Shown piece by piece: positions 35,002-42,468 of a stretch of 64,000 bases of DNA. The position numbers and the translations under genes are program-made. The stretch comes from Pseudomonas viridiflava. Lineage in GTDB: Bacteria; Pseudomonadota; Gammaproteobacteria; Pseudomonadales; Pseudomonadaceae. The stretch covers positions 1 through 64,000 of the forward strand of contig NZ_UUIS01000067.1 of NCBI RefSeq assembly GCF_900589395.1, in the 5' to 3' direction. How positions within the stretch are numbered: the first letter of the stretch is position 1; each line of letters starts with the position of its first letter. Under the pieces are notes generated by a model. It did no database searches. It was given only the letters and a program-made list of their open reading frames with translations, and was not told the DNA's origin.

Positions 35002-36495
35002 TTACAACTTGATCCAGGTCGCTTTCAGCTCGGTGTACTTGTCGAAGGCATGCAGCGACTTGTCACGGCCGTTGCCCGACTGCTTGAAGCCCCCGAACGG
35101 CGCGGTCATGTCGCCGCCGTCGTACTGGTTGACCCACACGCTGCCGGCGCGCAGGGCCTTGGCCGTCAGGTGTGCCTTGGACAGGTCAGAGGTCCAGACC
35201 GCCGCCGCCAGCCCGTACTGGGTGTCATTGGCGATGCGGATGGCTTCTTCGGCGCTGTCGAAGGTGATGACCGAGAGCACCGGGCCGAAGATTTCTTCCT
35301 GGGCGATCTTCATGGCGTTGTTGACGCCGTCGAAGATGGTCGGCTCGACATACGTGCCGCCACTCTCTTGCAGGATGCGCTTGCCACCGGCGACCAGTTT
35401 GGCGCCATCGGCGTGCCCGGCCTCGATGTAGCCCAGCACGGTGTTCATCTGCTGAGTGTCGACCAGCGCGCCGACCGTGGTCGCAGGGTCCAGCGGGTTG
35501 CCCGGCTTCCAGGCCTTGAGGGCCTCGATCACCAGCGGCAGGAACTGGTCCTTGATCGAGCGCTCGACCAGCAGGCGCGAGCCTGCGGTGCAGACCTCGC
35601 CCTGGTTGAAGGCAATGGCGCTGGCAGCGGCCTCGGCGGCGGCCTGCAGGTCAGGTGCATCGGCGAACACGATATTGGGGCTCTTGCCGCCGGCTTCCAG
35701 CCAGACACGCTTCATGTTCGACTCGCCGGCGTAGACCATCAATTGCTTGGCAATCCTGGTCGAGCCGGTGAAGACCACAGTGTCGACGTCGTTGTGCAGC
35801 GCCAGCGCCTTGCCCACGGTGTGGCCATGACCCGGCAGCACATTGAGCACGCCCGCCGGGATGCCGGCCTCGATGGCCAGTTGCGCGATGCGAATGGCGG
35901 TCAGCGGCGACTTCTCCGAAGGCTTGAGGATCACCGAGTTACCGGTCGACAGTGCAGGCCCCAGCTTCCAGCACGCCATCAGCAGCGGGAAATTCCACGG
36001 CACGATGGCGGCGACGACGCCGACCGGCTCGCGGGTCACCAGGCCCAGCTGGTTGTGTGGGGTGGCGGCGACTTCGTCATACAGCTTGTCGATGGCCTCG
36101 CCGCACCAGCTCAGGGCCTGGGCAGCGCCTGGAATGTCGATGCCGGACGAGTCGCCGATCGGCTTGCCCATGTCGAGGGTTTCCAGCAGGGCGAGCTCTT
36201 CGACATGCTGGCGGATCAGGCCGGCAAAGCGGATCATGGTCGACTTGCGCTTGGCCGGCGCCAGGCGCGACCAGCTGCCGGCGTCGAACACCTTGCGGGC
36301 ACTTTCGACCGCCTGTTGGGCGTCGGCGCTGTCGCAACTGGCCACCTTGGCCAGCAGCCGGCCGTCGACCGGGCTGATGCAGTCGAAGGTGGCACCGGAG
36401 GCGGCATCGGTGTACTGGCCCTGGATGAAGGCGCGGCCTTCGATCTTCAGGTCGCGGGCGCGTTGTTCCCAGTCAGCAAGCGTCAAGGTGGTCAT
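35002..36495 (-). CDS. kauB: Aldehyde dehydrogenase (KauB/PuuC-like)
   Basis: This is a 497-residue aldehyde dehydrogenase. It shows the fold motif PWNFP, the general base in LEAGGKSP, the catalytic Cys in FNQGEVCTAG and the C-terminal motif MTAPFGGFKQSGNGRD. KauB/PuuC oxidises omega-amino and guanidino aldehydes from putrescine and agmatine-type routes. The ATG at 36495 has GAGGA seven bases upstream. A PuuB-like oxidoreductase (28558) and a PuuR-like regulator (24093) in the window fit polyamine catabolism. Confidence 0.9.
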   Translation of the reverse strand: MTTLTLADWEQRARDLKIEGRAFIQGQYTDAASGATFDCISPVDGRLLAKVASCDSADAQQAVESARKVFDAGSWSRLAPAKRKSTMIRFAGLIRQHVEELALLETLDMGKPIGDSSGIDIPGAAQALSWCGEAIDKLYDEVAATPHNQLGLVTREPVGVVAAIVPWNFPLLMACWKLGPALSTGNSVILKPSEKSPLTAIRIAQLAIEAGIPAGVLNVLPGHGHTVGKALALHNDVDTVVFTGSTRIAKQLMVYAGESNMKRVWLEAGGKSPNIVFADAPDLQAAAEAAASAIAFNQGEVCTAGSRLLVERSIKDQFLPLVIEALKAWKPGNPLDPATTVGALVDTQQMNTVLGYIEAGHADGAKLVAGGKRILQESGGTYVEPTIFDGVNNAMKIAQEEIFGPVLSVITFDSAEEAIRIANDTQYGLAAAVWTSDLSKAHLTAKALRAGSVWVNQYDGGDMTAPFGGFKQSGNGRDKSLHAFDKYTELKATWIKL

Positions 36496-36725
36496 ACGCA
36501 TGTCCTCTTAGTGTTCGATGATGGTCTGGCTGCAGGAGTCTAAAACAGCCATGAGCGTTCGCCACCCTAAACCAGCGACCGGCAAAAAATCCAATATATT
36601 TGACAGAAATGGTTACAAAAGCAGCCTTTGTTTAATTTATTGAACGGCCGATCAGAGGCATCATCGGCCTTTCGCCTGACTCAATTACAACCACCGCGCA
36701 CCACACGCTTGCCAAGGGGATCTGC

Positions 36726-37097
36726 ATGACCATTCAAACCATCGTCGATTTCAGCGAAGCCGGCACGCCTGCCGAACGTTATCGTCCCGCCCCGGAAAAA
36801 ATCCTCAAGGGCGACCCGCAGCAGACCGTCTACAACCACTACAACAGCCCGTGCGAGCAATTCAATGCCGGGGTATGGGAGGGCGAGCCCGGCCAGTGGC
36901 AGGTCAGCTACACCGAGCACGAATACTGCGAGATCGTCCACGGTGTCTCGGTGCTGCGCGATGAAAACGGCCAGGCCAAGACCTTGCGCGCCGGTGACCG
37001 CTTCGTGATTCCGGCGGGTTTCAAGGGCACCTGGGAGGTGCTGGAAACATGCCGCAAGATCTACGTGTTTTTTGAAACAACAGCGGTAAATAAATAA
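36726..37097 (+). CDS. Cupin protein (conserved next to kauB)
   Basis: This 123-residue single-domain cupin belongs to the Cupin_3/YgiM-like group: GEPGQWQVSYTEHEYCEIVHG and LRAGDRFVIPAGFKGTWEV. It has a His-Glu pair in the first box and no strong second His. A cupin of this type sits near kauB in other Pseudomonas. It is probably linked to amine metabolism, but its function is unknown. It is divergent from kauB over 230 bases. Confidence 0.82.
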   Translation: MTIQTIVDFSEAGTPAERYRPAPEKILKGDPQQTVYNHYNSPCEQFNAGVWEGEPGQWQVSYTEHEYCEIVHGVSVLRDENGQAKTLRAGDRFVIPAGFKGTWEVLETCRKIYVFFETTAVNK

Positions 37098-37170
37098 CGC
37101 ACCTGCAGGGCTGCACAGGAGGATTCTGAGGGCGTCCGGATTGACGGACTCACTATCAAGGAAGATCAAC

Positions 37171-37374
37171 ATGACTAACGAAGAAATCACCCAAGCCCTG
37201 AGCTATCTGGTTGGCAGCCGTTATGTACCGGCGGCAAGGGCCTACATCAGCGAGCTGACCGGTCGCGATCGGGTCCACGGTCCTCGTGATATCACCACCA
37301 GGGAATACGACGTGAATCGTATTACCGTGCAGGCCGATGCCGATGAAGCCATCACCGGCTTCAGCTTTGGCTGA
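37171..37374 (+). CDS. Small protein resembling I78-family peptidase inhibitors
   Basis: This is a 67-residue protein with no obvious signal peptide. The C-terminal half (TTREYDVNRITVQADADEAITGFSFG) follows the I78 inhibitor pattern of a Tyr-x-x-x-Arg loop and two strands. The start ATG has AGGA eight bases upstream. It is followed by a strong terminator. Assignment rests on the short C-terminal pattern only. Confidence 0.7.
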   Translation: MTNEEITQALSYLVGSRYVPAARAYISELTGRDRVHGPRDITTREYDVNRITVQADADEAITGFSFG

Positions 37375-37393
37375 TCACGTTTCTGCCTGAACC

Positions 37394-37429
37394 AAAAAAG
37401 GCCCGTATCTCGCGATACGGGCCTTTTTT
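37394..37429. terminator. Bidirectional terminator
   Basis: A stem of 16 pairs (GGCCCGTATC with GATACGGGCC, extended by A/T runs) and a 4-base loop, flanked by A6 and T6. It ends the small-protein gene on one strand and rpmG on the other. Confidence 0.92.
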
Positions 37430-37446
37430 GTGAAAGCCAAAATCAA

Positions 37447-37602
37447 TTACTTGATTTTGCCTTCCTTGTAGATCACGTGCTTGCGAACAACCGGATCAAA
37501 TTTCTTGATCTCGATTTTGTCCGGAGTAGTACGCTTGTTCTTGTCGGTCGTGTAGAAGTGACCGGTGCCGGCGCTCGAAATCAAACGAATCAATTCACGC
37601 AT
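37447..37602 (-). CDS. rpmG: 50S ribosomal protein L33
   Basis: This is a 51-residue ribosomal protein: MRELIRLISSAGTGHFYTT at the start and a Lys-rich end, EIKKFDPVVRKHVIYKEGKIK minus the last residues. The pattern is the Cys-less L33 type. The start at 37602 follows rpmB by 11 bases with an AAGGAGA ribosome site. It is the second gene of the rpmB-rpmG operon. Confidence 0.96.
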   Translation of the reverse strand: MRELIRLISSAGTGHFYTTDKNKRTTPDKIEIKKFDPVVRKHVIYKEGKIK

Positions 37603-37613
37603 GATCAGTCTCC

Positions 37614-37847
37614 TTAAATCTTGCCGTCGCGACGCAGGTCAACCAGGACCGCCTCGATACCGCGTTTGTCGATGATACGCATGCCCTTGGCGGAAACGCG
37701 CAGGCGAACGAAACGTTTTTCACTCTCAACCCAGAAGCGGTGATGCTGCAGGTTTGGCAGGAAACGACGACGGGTTTTGTTGTTTGCGTGGGAAATGTTA
37801 TTCCCGGTTACCGGACCCTTACCGGTAACTTGACAGACTCTCGACAT
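37614..37847 (-). CDS. rpmB: 50S ribosomal protein L28
   Basis: This is a 77-residue basic protein: MSRVCQVTGKGPVTGNNISH, then NKTRRRFLPNLQ and RLRVSAKGMRIIDKRG. It is the standard L28 of the large ribosomal subunit. It is the first gene of rpmB-rpmG. The upstream leader has two hairpins. Confidence 0.97.
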   Translation of the reverse strand: MSRVCQVTGKGPVTGNNISHANNKTRRRFLPNLQHHRFWVESEKRFVRLRVSAKGMRIIDKRGIEAVLVDLRRDGKI

Positions 37848-38203
37848 GCCTCAGCCCTCTAAAACCACATGCCCAACCCGGCATGGGTTGGCCGCTTAAT
37901 CTCTCAGTCATTCGGCGCATGGTGCGCCGCGTTTCTTCAAGGGTCTTACCGACCTCACCTGATGGGTAAGGAGCCGGGCCCTAGAAAAGAGCGCTGCTTT
38001 ATACCAGAAACCCCAGCCGTCAACAACAAGCAAAGTAGTTTGCGCTACGGGAACAGGCGCCATGTCCATGCCAGCGGGCATCCATGAACAAAGTGCCATT
38101 CGTCGCATTGCATTGATTGTCGTGTGCCATGACATCGTCTAGGGTAGGTCCCCTCACCAGACTGCACCGGCAGATGGGGCCCTATCTGAACAGGAATATA
38201 GCC
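37848..38203. promoter_or_regulatory. 356-bp region with rpmB leader hairpins and promoter of the binding-protein gene
   Basis: On the rpmB side two perfect hairpins are seen: CCAACCC/GGGTTGG at about 37872-37890 and CGGCGCA/TGCGCCG at 37912-37928. They would lie in the rpmB 5' leader if transcription starts upstream. The other side is the promoter of the dipeptide-binding-type gene, whose ribosome site AGGA is at 38192. No gene is seen. Confidence 0.5.
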
Positions 38204-39790
38204 ATGCGCCTAGCTGCACTCCCTATTTTGCTCGCCCCATTGCTGCTGCCGGCCATGACCCAGGCCGCCAACCTGATCGTATGCACCGAAGCGAGCCCCG
38301 AGGGGTTCGATGTCGTGCAGTACAACTCGCTGACCACCACCAACGCCTCGGCCGATGTGCTGATGAACCGCCTGGTGGACTTCGACGCGCAAAGCGCCAG
38401 GCTGGTGCCAAGCCTGGCCGAAAGCTGGACGGTGTCGGCCGATGGCCTGACGTACGACTTCAAGCTGCGCAGCGGGGTCAAATTCCACAGCACCGAGTAT
38501 TTCAAGCCGACCCGCGAGCTGAATGCCGACGACGTGCTGTTCAGCTTCAACCGCATGCTCGATGCTGGCAATCCGTGGCACAAGATCGCCCAGAGCGGCT
38601 TCCCGCATGCACAGTCGATGCAGTTGCCGGCGCTGATCAAGACCATCGAGGCGCCTGACCCGCACACCGTGCGCTTTGTCCTCAACCGTGCCGACGCCAC
38701 CTTCCTGGCGACCCTGAGCATGGGCTTTGCCTCGATCTACTCGGCCGAATACACCGCGCAACTGCTCAAGGCCGGCACGCCGGAAAAACTCAACACCCAG
38801 CCGATCGGCACCGGGCCGTTCGTGTTCAAGCGCTTCCAGAAGGATGCCGTGGTGCGCTACAGCGGCAACCCGGACTATTTTGCCGGCAAGCCGGCCATCG
38901 ACACGCTGGTGTACGCCATTACTCCGGATGCCAACGTGCGCTTGCAGAAGGTGCGCCGCAACGAGTGCCAGGTGGCCTTGTCGCCCAAGCCGCTGGACAT
39001 CCAGGCCGCCAGCCAGGACCCGAACCTGAAGGTCGAGAAAACCGAAGCGTTCATGACCGCCTTTGTGGCGATCAACACCCAGCACCCGCCCTTCGACAAG
39101 CCCGAGGTGCGCCAGGCCGTGAACCTGGCCTTCGACAAGGCCAACTACCTCAAGGCGGTGTTCGAAGGCACGGCCGAAAGCGCCGCCGGCCCTTTCCCGG
39201 CCACCACCTGGAGTTACGCCAAAGACTTGCCGGGCTACGCCCACGATGTGGCCAAGGCCAAGGCCCTGGTGGCCAAGGCCGGTCTGAAGGATGGCACCAG
39301 AACCACGATCTGGACCCGCCCGTCGAGCAGCCTGCTCAACCCCAATCCGGGACTTGGCGCGCAACTGCTGCAGGCTGATCTCAAGCAGATCGGCATCGAT
39401 GCCGAGATCCGCGTCATCGAGTGGGGCGAACTGATCCGTCGCGCCAAGGCCGGCGAGCATGACTTGCTGTTCATGGGCTGGGCCGGCGACAACGGCGACC
39501 CGGACAATTTCCTGACCCCGCAGTTTTCCTGCGCGGCCGTGCAGTCGGGCACCAACTTCGCCCGCTACTGCGACAAGGGCCTGGACACGCTGATCACCGA
39601 TGGCAAGGCCACCAGCGACCAGGCCGCGCGCAGCAAGCTGTACCAGCAGGCCCAGGCGCAGATCCAGCAGCAGGCCCTGTGGCTGCCGCTGGCCCACCCC
39701 ACCGCCGCCGTGCTGACCCGCAAGGACGTCAGCGGCTACCAGGTCAGCCCGTTCGGCCGCCAGGATTTCTACAAGGTGACGGTAAAATAG
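38204..39790 (+). CDS. Peptide ABC transporter substrate-binding protein (DppA/SBP_bac_5)
   Basis: This 528-residue periplasmic protein has a signal peptide at residues 1-22 ending AMTQA. The SBP_bac_5 fold follows, with family motifs VPSLAESWTVSADGLTYDF and RQAVNLAFDKANYL, and a late segment LLFMGWAGDNGDPDNF typical of DppA-type proteins. It would bind dipeptides or similar for an ABC importer. No permease or ATPase gene is adjacent. The start ATG has AGGA eight bases upstream. Confidence 0.9.
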   Translation: MRLAALPILLAPLLLPAMTQAANLIVCTEASPEGFDVVQYNSLTTTNASADVLMNRLVDFDAQSARLVPSLAESWTVSADGLTYDFKLRSGVKFHSTEYFKPTRELNADDVLFSFNRMLDAGNPWHKIAQSGFPHAQSMQLPALIKTIEAPDPHTVRFVLNRADATFLATLSMGFASIYSAEYTAQLLKAGTPEKLNTQPIGTGPFVFKRFQKDAVVRYSGNPDYFAGKPAIDTLVYAITPDANVRLQKVRRNECQVALSPKPLDIQAASQDPNLKVEKTEAFMTAFVAINTQHPPFDKPEVRQAVNLAFDKANYLKAVFEGTAESAAGPFPATTWSYAKDLPGYAHDVAKAKALVAKAGLKDGTRTTIWTRPSSSLLNPNPGLGAQLLQADLKQIGIDAEIRVIEWGELIRRAKAGEHDLLFMGWAGDNGDPDNFLTPQFSCAAVQSGTNFARYCDKGLDTLITDGKATSDQAARSKLYQQAQAQIQQQALWLPLAHPTAAVLTRKDVSGYQVSPFGRQDFYKVTVK

Positions 39791-39830
39791 CCAGGCTGCC
39801 TCGCACCACGCCAATCCTGTTGGAGCCATC

Positions 39831-39862
39831 AACGGTCGCGAAAGGCAGCATTCGCGACCGTT
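39831..39862. terminator. Perfect 12-bp hairpin between convergent genes
   Basis: AACGGTCGCGAA (39831-39842) and TTCGCGACCGTT (39851-39862) are exact reverse complements with an 8-base loop. It is REP-like; a related form with TCGCGACC arms occurs at about 23568-23588 and 63110-63130. There is no T-run, so it would work as a REP barrier rather than a classical terminator. Confidence 0.55.
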
Positions 39863-39924
39863 GGTCGCTCCTACGGATGTCGGGCCGAGCCCATGAAAGC
39901 AGTGTCGTCCTGCGGCTGACGGCG

Positions 39925-40599
39925 CTATAGCAGGCCGCGCTCGACCAGTGACAACGGCTCGCCATCGCCGATGATCACATGGTCCAGCACCTCGACATCG
40001 ATCAGTGCCAGCGTCTCCATGAGTCGCTTGGTCAGTTCGATGTCGGCACGGCTGGGCTCGCTGACGCCCGAGGGGTGGTTGTGGCACAGGATCAGGCTGG
40101 CGGCGTTGTGCGCCAGGGCGCGCTTGACCACCTGGCGCGGGTGAACATAGGCGGTATTGATCGAGCCATGAAACAGCACTTCAAAGGCCAGCACCCGGTG
40201 TTTGCTGTCCAGGAACAGGCAGCCGAATACCTCATGAGGTTCGTGGCGCAACAGGGACTTGAGGTAGCGGCGCACCTGCTCGGGGTTTTCCAGGGCAGAG
40301 TCGCGGCGCAGGGTCTCGGCCAGGTGCCGGCGCGCCATTTCCAGCACTGCCTGCAATTGGGCGAATTTGGCCGGCCCCAGCCCCAGGTGCGCACTGAAGG
40401 CCGTCAGGTCCGACTCCAGCAGGCTGCGCAGGCTGCCAAACTGGTTCAGCAGGTGACGGGCCAGGTCGACCGCGCTGTGCCCGGCCACGCCGGTACGCAG
40501 AAAGATGGCCAGAAGCTCGGCATCGGAAAGACTGGTAGCGCCCATGCTCAACAATCGCTCGCGGGGACGCTCCGCCGCAGGCCAGTCGCGAATACTCAT
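39925..40599 (-). CDS. radC: RadC/JAB-domain DNA repair protein
   Basis: This 224-residue protein has an N-terminal helix-hairpin-helix region (RERLLSMGATSLSDAELLAI) and a C-terminal JAB/MPN domain. The metal motif is HNHPSGVSEPSRAD. The family's role in repair or transformation is not settled. The start ATG at 40599 has AGGAGG four bases upstream; an earlier ATG adds about 66 residues that look non-coding. It is divergent from coaBC. Confidence 0.95.
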   Translation of the reverse strand: MSIRDWPAAERPRERLLSMGATSLSDAELLAIFLRTGVAGHSAVDLARHLLNQFGSLRSLLESDLTAFSAHLGLGPAKFAQLQAVLEMARRHLAETLRRDSALENPEQVRRYLKSLLRHEPHEVFGCLFLDSKHRVLAFEVLFHGSINTAYVHPRQVVKRALAHNAASLILCHNHPSGVSEPSRADIELTKRLMETLALIDVEVLDHVIIGDGEPLSLVERGLL

Positions 40600-40747
40600 A
40601 ACACCTCCTTGTGTTGTGCGAACACCGCCATGGACGTCGCTGTTCCAAGGCAGACGCTGTGCTATCTTAGCCCATCTTTTTTGCGCGGCGACCCGGCCTG
40701 GGGAGGCGTCATCGCCATCGCGCCATTGACCAAGACAAGGCAAGCCT

Positions 40748-41956
40748 ATGCAGCGGCTGTATCGAAAACGCATCGTCCTGGGCGTCGGCGGCGGCATCGC
40801 GGCCTACAAGAGCGCCGAACTGGTTCGTCGCCTGCGCGACCAGGGTGCCGAAGTGCGTGTCGTCATGACCCGCGGCGGGGCAGAGTTCATCACTCCCCTG
40901 ACCATGCAGGCGCTCTCGGGCCACCCGGTGCACCTGGACCTGCTGGACCCGGCCGCCGAAGCGGCCATGGGGCATATCGAGCTGGCCAAGTGGGCCGACC
41001 TGATTCTCATCGCCCCGGCCACGGCCGACCTGATCGCCCGCCTGGCTCAGGGCATTGCCAATGACCTGCTGACCACCATCGTGCTGGCCACTGACGCCAC
41101 CGTCGCCATTGCCCCGGCCATGAACCAGGCCATGTGGCGCGACGACACGGTGCAGGCCAACACCCAACAGCTCGCCGAGCGCGGCTGGAAGGTGTTCGGC
41201 CCGGCTTCTGGCGTGCAGGCCTGTGGCGACGTGGGTTTCGGGCGCATGCTCGAGCCGGACGACCTGGCGCTGTGCGCGGCGCAGTGTTTCCAGCGCCTGA
41301 GCCTGACCGGCAAGCATGTGCTGATCACCGCCGGCCCCACCCAGGAAAACATCGACCCGGTGCGCTACATCACCAACCACAGCTCCGGCAAGATGGGCTT
41401 TGCCCTTGCCGAGGCCGCGGTAGAAGCCGGCGCCCGGGTCACGCTGATCACCGGCCCGGTCAGCCTGCCAACCCCGGACCGTGTGACGCGCATCGATGTG
41501 GTCAGCGCCCGCGACATGCTCGCGGCGTGCGAGGCGGCGATTCCGTGCGACCTGTTCATCGCCTCGGCGGCGGTCGCGGACTACCGCCCTGAAGTCATAT
41601 CCCCGCACAAACTCAAGAAAGATCCTACGAACGGCGACGGCTTGCTGCTGCAGATGGTCCGCAACCCGGACATCCTGGCCACCATTGCCACTCGCCCCGA
41701 TCGTCCGTTCAGTGTCGGCTTTGCCGCCGAGACCGAACATTTGCTCGACTATGCTGCACGCAAGCTCAAGGACAAGAACCTCGACCTGATCGTCGCCAAC
41801 GATGTGGCCAACCCCAGCATCGGCTTCAACAGCGAGGAAAACGCCTGCAGCGTGATCGACCGGGCGTTGCACGCAACGCTCTTTGCCCAGACCAGCAAGG
41901 GCAAGATTGCCCGCCAGCTGATCACCTTTATCGCAGAACGCATGAATCAGGCCTGA
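40748..41956 (+). CDS. coaBC: Bifunctional phosphopantothenoylcysteine decarboxylase/synthetase
   Basis: This is a 402-residue two-domain enzyme. The FMN-dependent CoaC half (residues 1 to about 190) contains GGIAAYKSAELVRRL and the active region PAMNQAMW. The CTP-dependent CoaB half follows, with TAGPTQENIDPVRYITNHSSGKMG. It makes 4'-phosphopantetheine for coenzyme A. It is followed after six bases by dut, so the two are one operon. Confidence 0.97.
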   Translation: MQRLYRKRIVLGVGGGIAAYKSAELVRRLRDQGAEVRVVMTRGGAEFITPLTMQALSGHPVHLDLLDPAAEAAMGHIELAKWADLILIAPATADLIARLAQGIANDLLTTIVLATDATVAIAPAMNQAMWRDDTVQANTQQLAERGWKVFGPASGVQACGDVGFGRMLEPDDLALCAAQCFQRLSLTGKHVLITAGPTQENIDPVRYITNHSSGKMGFALAEAAVEAGARVTLITGPVSLPTPDRVTRIDVVSARDMLAACEAAIPCDLFIASAAVADYRPEVISPHKLKKDPTNGDGLLLQMVRNPDILATIATRPDRPFSVGFAAETEHLLDYAARKLKDKNLDLIVANDVANPSIGFNSEENACSVIDRALHATLFAQTSKGKIARQLITFIAERMNQA

Positions 41957-41962
41957 CTACGA

Positions 41963-42418
41963 ATGCACGCTCTACAAGCCAAGATCCTCGACCCTCGCAT
42001 CGGCAGCGAATTTCCTCTCCCGGCCTACGCCACCGGCGGCTCGGCGGGCCTCGACCTGCGCGCCATGCTCAAGCAGGACACGGTCCTGGAGCCGGGCCAG
42101 ACCCTGCTGATCCCGACCGGGCTGTCGATCTACATCCAGGATCCGGGCCTGGCGGCCATGATCCTGCCGCGTTCAGGCCTGGGCCATAAGCACGGTATCG
42201 TGCTGGGCAACCTGGTCGGGCTGATCGACTCCGATTATCAGGGCGAACTGATGGTCTCGTGCTGGAACCGCGGCCAGACGCCGTTCACCGTTGCCATCGG
42301 CGAGCGCATCGCGCAGCTGGTGCTGGTGCCGGTGGTGCAGGCGCAGTTCGAACTGGTCGACGAGTTCCAGCAGACCGAGCGCGGTGCCGGCGGTTTCGGT
42401 CACTCCGGCAGCCACTGA
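41963..42418 (+). CDS. dut: dUTP diphosphatase
   Basis: This is a 151-residue trimeric dUTPase with its five motifs: GSAGLDLRA, LPRSGLGHKHGIVLGN, GLIDSDYQGE, a GERIAQLV strand and the C-terminal RGAGGFGHSG. It hydrolyses dUTP to dUMP, which supplies dTMP synthesis and keeps uracil out of DNA. It lies between coaBC and algC, the usual Pseudomonas order. Confidence 0.97.
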   Translation: MHALQAKILDPRIGSEFPLPAYATGGSAGLDLRAMLKQDTVLEPGQTLLIPTGLSIYIQDPGLAAMILPRSGLGHKHGIVLGNLVGLIDSDYQGELMVSCWNRGQTPFTVAIGERIAQLVLVPVVQAQFELVDEFQQTERGAGGFGHSGSH

Positions 42419-42468
42419 GCCGGGCCGCTCAGGATTACGGCAGCGATGCCCGGCGTCAGCACCAATGA

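Noticed and set aside
38210..40087. 625-codon open frame on the minus strand
   Set aside because: Antisense to the DppA-like gene, with Gly/His/Arg-rich shadow composition.
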